DNA from: Diploscapter coronatus
Lineage: Eukaryota > Nematoda > Chromadorea > Rhabditida > Rhabditidae
Assembly: GCA_964036155.1 (NCBI GenBank)
Contig: OZ038423.1
Span: 46,391,249-46,455,248 of the forward strand
DNA length: 64,000 bases
Reading direction: 5' to 3'
Shown one piece after another: positions 61,041 through 64,000 of this stretch (position 1 is its first letter; each line of letters starts with the position of its first letter). A program made the position numbers and the translations under genes. Below the pieces are notes generated by a model. That model did no database searches and was not told where the DNA came from. It saw only the letters and a program-made list of their open reading frames with translations.

Positions 61041-61887
61041 TCACGAGTCTCGAGAAATCTGAACATCGTCGTTTAATAGAGGCTTTAGAACATCGATAAA
61101 GTCGTGGATATCAAATACGGTGAATCCCATATGCTTTCCATTGCAAGTTATGATGACGTTATAGCCTTCAGAATCGGTTCTTGCGTTTCTGAAAGCGTCC
61201 TTCGCCCACCAGCAGTCATTTTCGTTATCGATGCCCCAGGTTTTGGCCGATGAAGATTCATCCTGCTTCTCGCATTTGATCGAAGTGATCTTCTCGAAGT
61301 CAATGTGCACTGGCAAAGCAGAAGGATAGAAATAGTCTTTGATCGTCAGAAAACATTCAGTAATCTGAAATTGGCAAATTAAAAAAAAAAAATTATTTTC
61401 TGTATTTGATATCGTGCCTAGGGCCCGTTCATACTTAGTTGCATTGAAACTCACTCGAAATAGCACAGGAAATCAAGAGAACACAAAAATGATTTAATCG
61501 CACTCTTCACTTCCTATGCTATTTCAAACGAGTTGCAAGTTACATTGCAACAAAACCTGAACGGACCCTTACCGTCAGACTTCGACGCTGAAAAGAGCAC
61601 GCTCCAATGCAAAATGAATGTTTCCCCTTTCTTCTTTCTTTCCAATAACAGTTGAAAAGGAGTGATAACATACATTTCTCATTGAAGCACGCTCTTTCCA
61701 ACGCCGAATTTTAGCGGCGAACACGTTAAAGTACCTTGATAAATGAGTCCTCGAATAAAATTGGTATGGAATTTGAGTCAGTACTGGACGAGATCGTAGG
61801 ATCTTGGAATTTGATGTCCAATTCATCGGAAATCCTCACTTTCTTTTTGATTCCAATCGGAGCTTGGGGACTAAAGACGACTTCCAT
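61041..61887 (-). CDS. Unnamed PH-like fold protein (158 aa)
   Basis: Two exons, 61735-61887 and 61041-61364, 159 codons in phase. A splice acceptor (TTTTTGCAG) lies 15 nt before the chosen ATG. The protein has no signal peptide or membrane segment. The C-terminal two thirds (ITECFLTIKDYFYPSALPVH, IDFEKITSIKCE, DCWWAKDAFRNAR, GYNVIITCNGKHMGFTVFD, IHDFIDVLK) read as alternating beta strands closed by a helix, like small PH-type domains also found in bacteria. That fold is my inference from pattern, not a confident family match. It lies directly upstream of the Lys-rich protein gene, 175 nt apart. Confidence 0.65.
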
Positions 61888-63509
61888 CAAATTTAGAAAC
61901 TCCTGCAAAAAGGAATAAATTAAAGAGAAGCAGAAATTTATAGTTAAATGAAGTGTTCAGAAAGCGAAATGCAGGTCTTCTATCTCGTTGCGTAGAGACA
62001 TTAACCGGATTTATGCGGATTTAGACAGAGCTAATCTTCTCGTATCACACGTTATCACTTTATTCAAACATCTCCACCAAAGGAAGGGGGGATAATGCTT
62101 GCTGATTATGAATAAAAAGGGATCTCCCCATGCAGCCATGTGACGGCAACAAAAAACATTTTACCTCTTGCATCACAAAGAGCCGTCGTCATCTCCAAAA
62201 GGAAATCAATATCTGCAGTCTCAAATCTGACTTTTTGTGCAAATTTGTGTGCGGGATTTCGTAAGTAAGAATTTGCAAAAAAAAAATTGTATGAAAAGTT
62301 CGAATCATTTAGAGATGACTTCCTATACTATTATCCGCCGAATAACCGCAACCGTCTGTATTAATATCTAGGGAACATTTTCATCAGACGAAAATAAACT
62401 AGGGGGTAGGTCAAACGAGCGAAGCCAGTGTTATGATACCAGGTCGCATATTCCACACCCACTTTTTTTTTGCTTTTTCCCTGCCCTCCTCCCCTACACT
62501 CTTCTCAAAAAGTGGATGTGGAGTATAAAAGGCTGATTTATGAATCATAAATATACAGTCATGATATTTGATACAGGTACAGATGTGATTCAGATAGAGA
62601 TACAGGTATGATCACGTCCTTTTGTCGTCTTAAATCGAAATTTTTCTTTAGTATACATTTTCCCTGGATATGGCATTAGACTGCCAATAGTAAATGAGAA
62701 ATGTTGTTTATTTTGGATTGCAGCTGCATAAATTCCTTTGTTCTACAATTCATCAGATACATTTCCATCTTTGCCATGTTTTGTTGGAGTATCGATTATT
62801 CCTCCTTTTCCCCTTGGCAAAAGGCCGCCAAACCGCAATTTCCTTGGTCCCCTCTCACTTAATCTAACCTCATGCAGATGTTTGGGCTCAGAAAATGTAG
62901 TCATCGATTTTTTCTAGACCTCAAAAATATAATATACCTGCCTTTCAAAAATGATATTTTGTATGCTCCAAAGGTGTGATGAATTTCATACATAGACCTT
63001 CAGTGTCCGAAATCACATTCTCTTTGAATTTTCACCACTTCTCAGTTCTCAGTTCCGAATTTCTGTTTGTTTTCTCGCACTACTTTTCTTTTTATCTTTC
63101 CACCCTCTGCTTCCTTCGTCATTCATCCATTTGCCTCAGCTTTTGCCTGCTTTTCATGCTGCTTTCCTAACATTTTCATCTCTCAAAAACGTTCAATTTT
63201 GCCAACTGATTGAAAATATTTTCAACTATCGGCCCCTATTTCCCTTCCTCGTCAATAACATTTCTCGTAGTTTTTATGACAATTTTCTGAGGTTTGGCCG
63301 AAGGGAGAATTTGATGAAACATCGTTTTTCAGCCCTCCCGAGCAATCGATATGACGTGATAAGGACGTCTGAAATAGAATAAGTCTCTGTGACTGCATAG
63401 CTTTATCGAATTTTCACCAAAGTGAGTCTCTATAATTGCTACTTAATGATATGTAATTATTCGAATCTTAGGTCTGAAGATTGTAAAGTTTCAGTAGAAG
63501 CCTCAAAAA
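61888..63509. other. Intergenic region between divergent genes
   Basis: Holds the promoters of the PH-like gene (minus) and the innexin (plus). At 62367-62413 lies a copy of the dispersed motif (CTAGGGAACATTTTCATCAG ... GGGGGTAGGTC). 62980-63250 is pyrimidine-rich without splice-supported coding. An acceptor-like TTTCAG ends at 63494, 15 nt before the innexin ATG. Confidence 0.5.
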
Positions 63510-64000
63510 ATGGTGTTAGCTGCGGTATTGTCTATGCTTCGCTATGTGGCGGGGTCGGAGGATCGAGATTTCGTTGATCGCCTGCATTCCTACTTCACCT
63601 GCAATATACTGATCGGTCTGGCCGTGCTAGTCAGTTTTAAACAATTCGGAGGGAAACCGATCGAGTGCCTTGTGCCGGATATGTTCAGTTAGTTTATCCC
63701 CAATAACTCAGTGGGGGATTTCATATAGTATACCTTAGGTGGAGCGTGGGAGCAATACACAGAGAACTATTGCTGGAGCTCAGAAACATACTATGTCCCG
63801 ATTAGAGAGCACGTCGCCGGACTTGCCGACTCTGATAAGCGGAGCAGGAGGATATCATATTATCAGGCACATTATCATTCCTATCAGTTTATAATTCATC
63901 GAAGTTCAGTGGGTTCCATTCTTCCTGCTACTTGAAGCTGCTTGCTTTCGATTGCCATCATTTCTGTGGAAATACTTGGGCAGTCATTCGGGAATTAAGA
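63510..64000 (+). CDS. Innexin gap-junction protein, N-terminal part (continues past window)
   Basis: Exons 63510-63687, 63739-63866 and 63910 to beyond 64000. Innexins form gap junctions in invertebrates. The visible 130-odd residues hold the short cytoplasmic N-terminus, TM1 ([16 protein letters not shown] with [13 protein letters not shown]), the first extracellular loop with two Cys (C in PIECLVP and C in [11 protein letters not shown]), and the family signature [20 protein letters not shown] at TM2. The signature is split between exons 2 and 3 by a 43-bp GC-AG intron (TATCAG|GCACAT). Which of the many nematode innexins this is cannot be told from the N-terminus. Confidence 0.95.

Noticed and set aside
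63131..63382. 83-codon plus-strand frame upstream of the innexin
   Set aside because: Pyrimidine-rich promoter/outron DNA; the innexin has its own acceptor and ATG at 63510.
1..64000. CRISPR arrays, bacterial operons, tRNA or rRNA genes
   Set aside because: No regularly spaced direct repeats and no recognisable tRNA B-box fold or rRNA stretch was seen; the window is nematode nuclear DNA throughout. A tRNAscan or Rfam run could still find small RNAs that I cannot see by eye.

Overview
This window is nuclear DNA from a nematode, probably a free-living rhabditid-type worm, though I cannot name the species. The evidence is about 140 short spliceosomal introns (mostly 41-60 bp, acceptors of TTTTCAG type), splice acceptors lying 0-30 nt upstream of many start codons as in spliced-leader trans-splicing, closely spaced same-strand genes that look like operons, an innexin, a nicotinic-type Cys-loop channel, a 7TM chemoreceptor-like gene, ShKT and CUB secreted proteins, and the gene order PLRG1 - PRPF38A - SepSecS, which I recall being adjacent in C. 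elegans too. Exon models were built by hand. For the named genes the exon phases add up to intact frames; the exceptions are stated.

Layout. 1-2826 (-): ZNF277-like zinc-finger protein, cut by the window edge. 4227-5892 (-): methylenetetrahydrofolate dehydrogenase/cyclohydrolase. 6581-8837 and 9595-11453 (-): two cathepsin B-like proteases; the first has a huge fold-back repeat in one intron. 12100-14656 (+): a broken copy followed by an intact F-box/kelch gene. 15690-23269 (+): PLRG1, PRPF38A and SepSecS, a probable operon joining two spliceosome proteins with the selenocysteine synthase. 23270-26929: gene-poor. 26930-30524 (+): menorin/FAM151-like protein. 31504-38051 (+): nicotinic-type ligand-gated channel with a secreted EGF-ShKT-beta-barrel gene (32690-35390, -) nested in intron 3. 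38322-39143 (-): RPL38. 39453-42117 (+): MRPS12 and cyclin K, a probable operon. 42436-43904 (+): secreted single-Ig protein. 44479-46311 (-): ornithine decarboxylase.

46520-48737 is gene-poor. 48738-49005 (+): small His-rich secreted peptide. 50410-53081 (-): chemoreceptor-like gene with an unresolved junction. 55758-58134 (-): secreted VWA-like/CUB protein. 61887 down to 59108 (-): a PH-like protein and an unrecognised Lys/Ser-rich protein, probably co-transcribed. 63510-64000 (+): the start of an innexin.

The most striking observation is just upstream of ornithine decarboxylase. A spliced, AUG-less open frame of about 51 codons ends with a Pro-Pro-Trp motif near its C-terminus and stops 2 nt before the ODC start codon. 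This matches the polyamine-sensing, non-AUG upstream coding region known from antizyme inhibitor and some ODC mRNAs. The second is an unusually high share of GC-AG introns (7 of about 140 modelled), all with the donor form AG|GCA.
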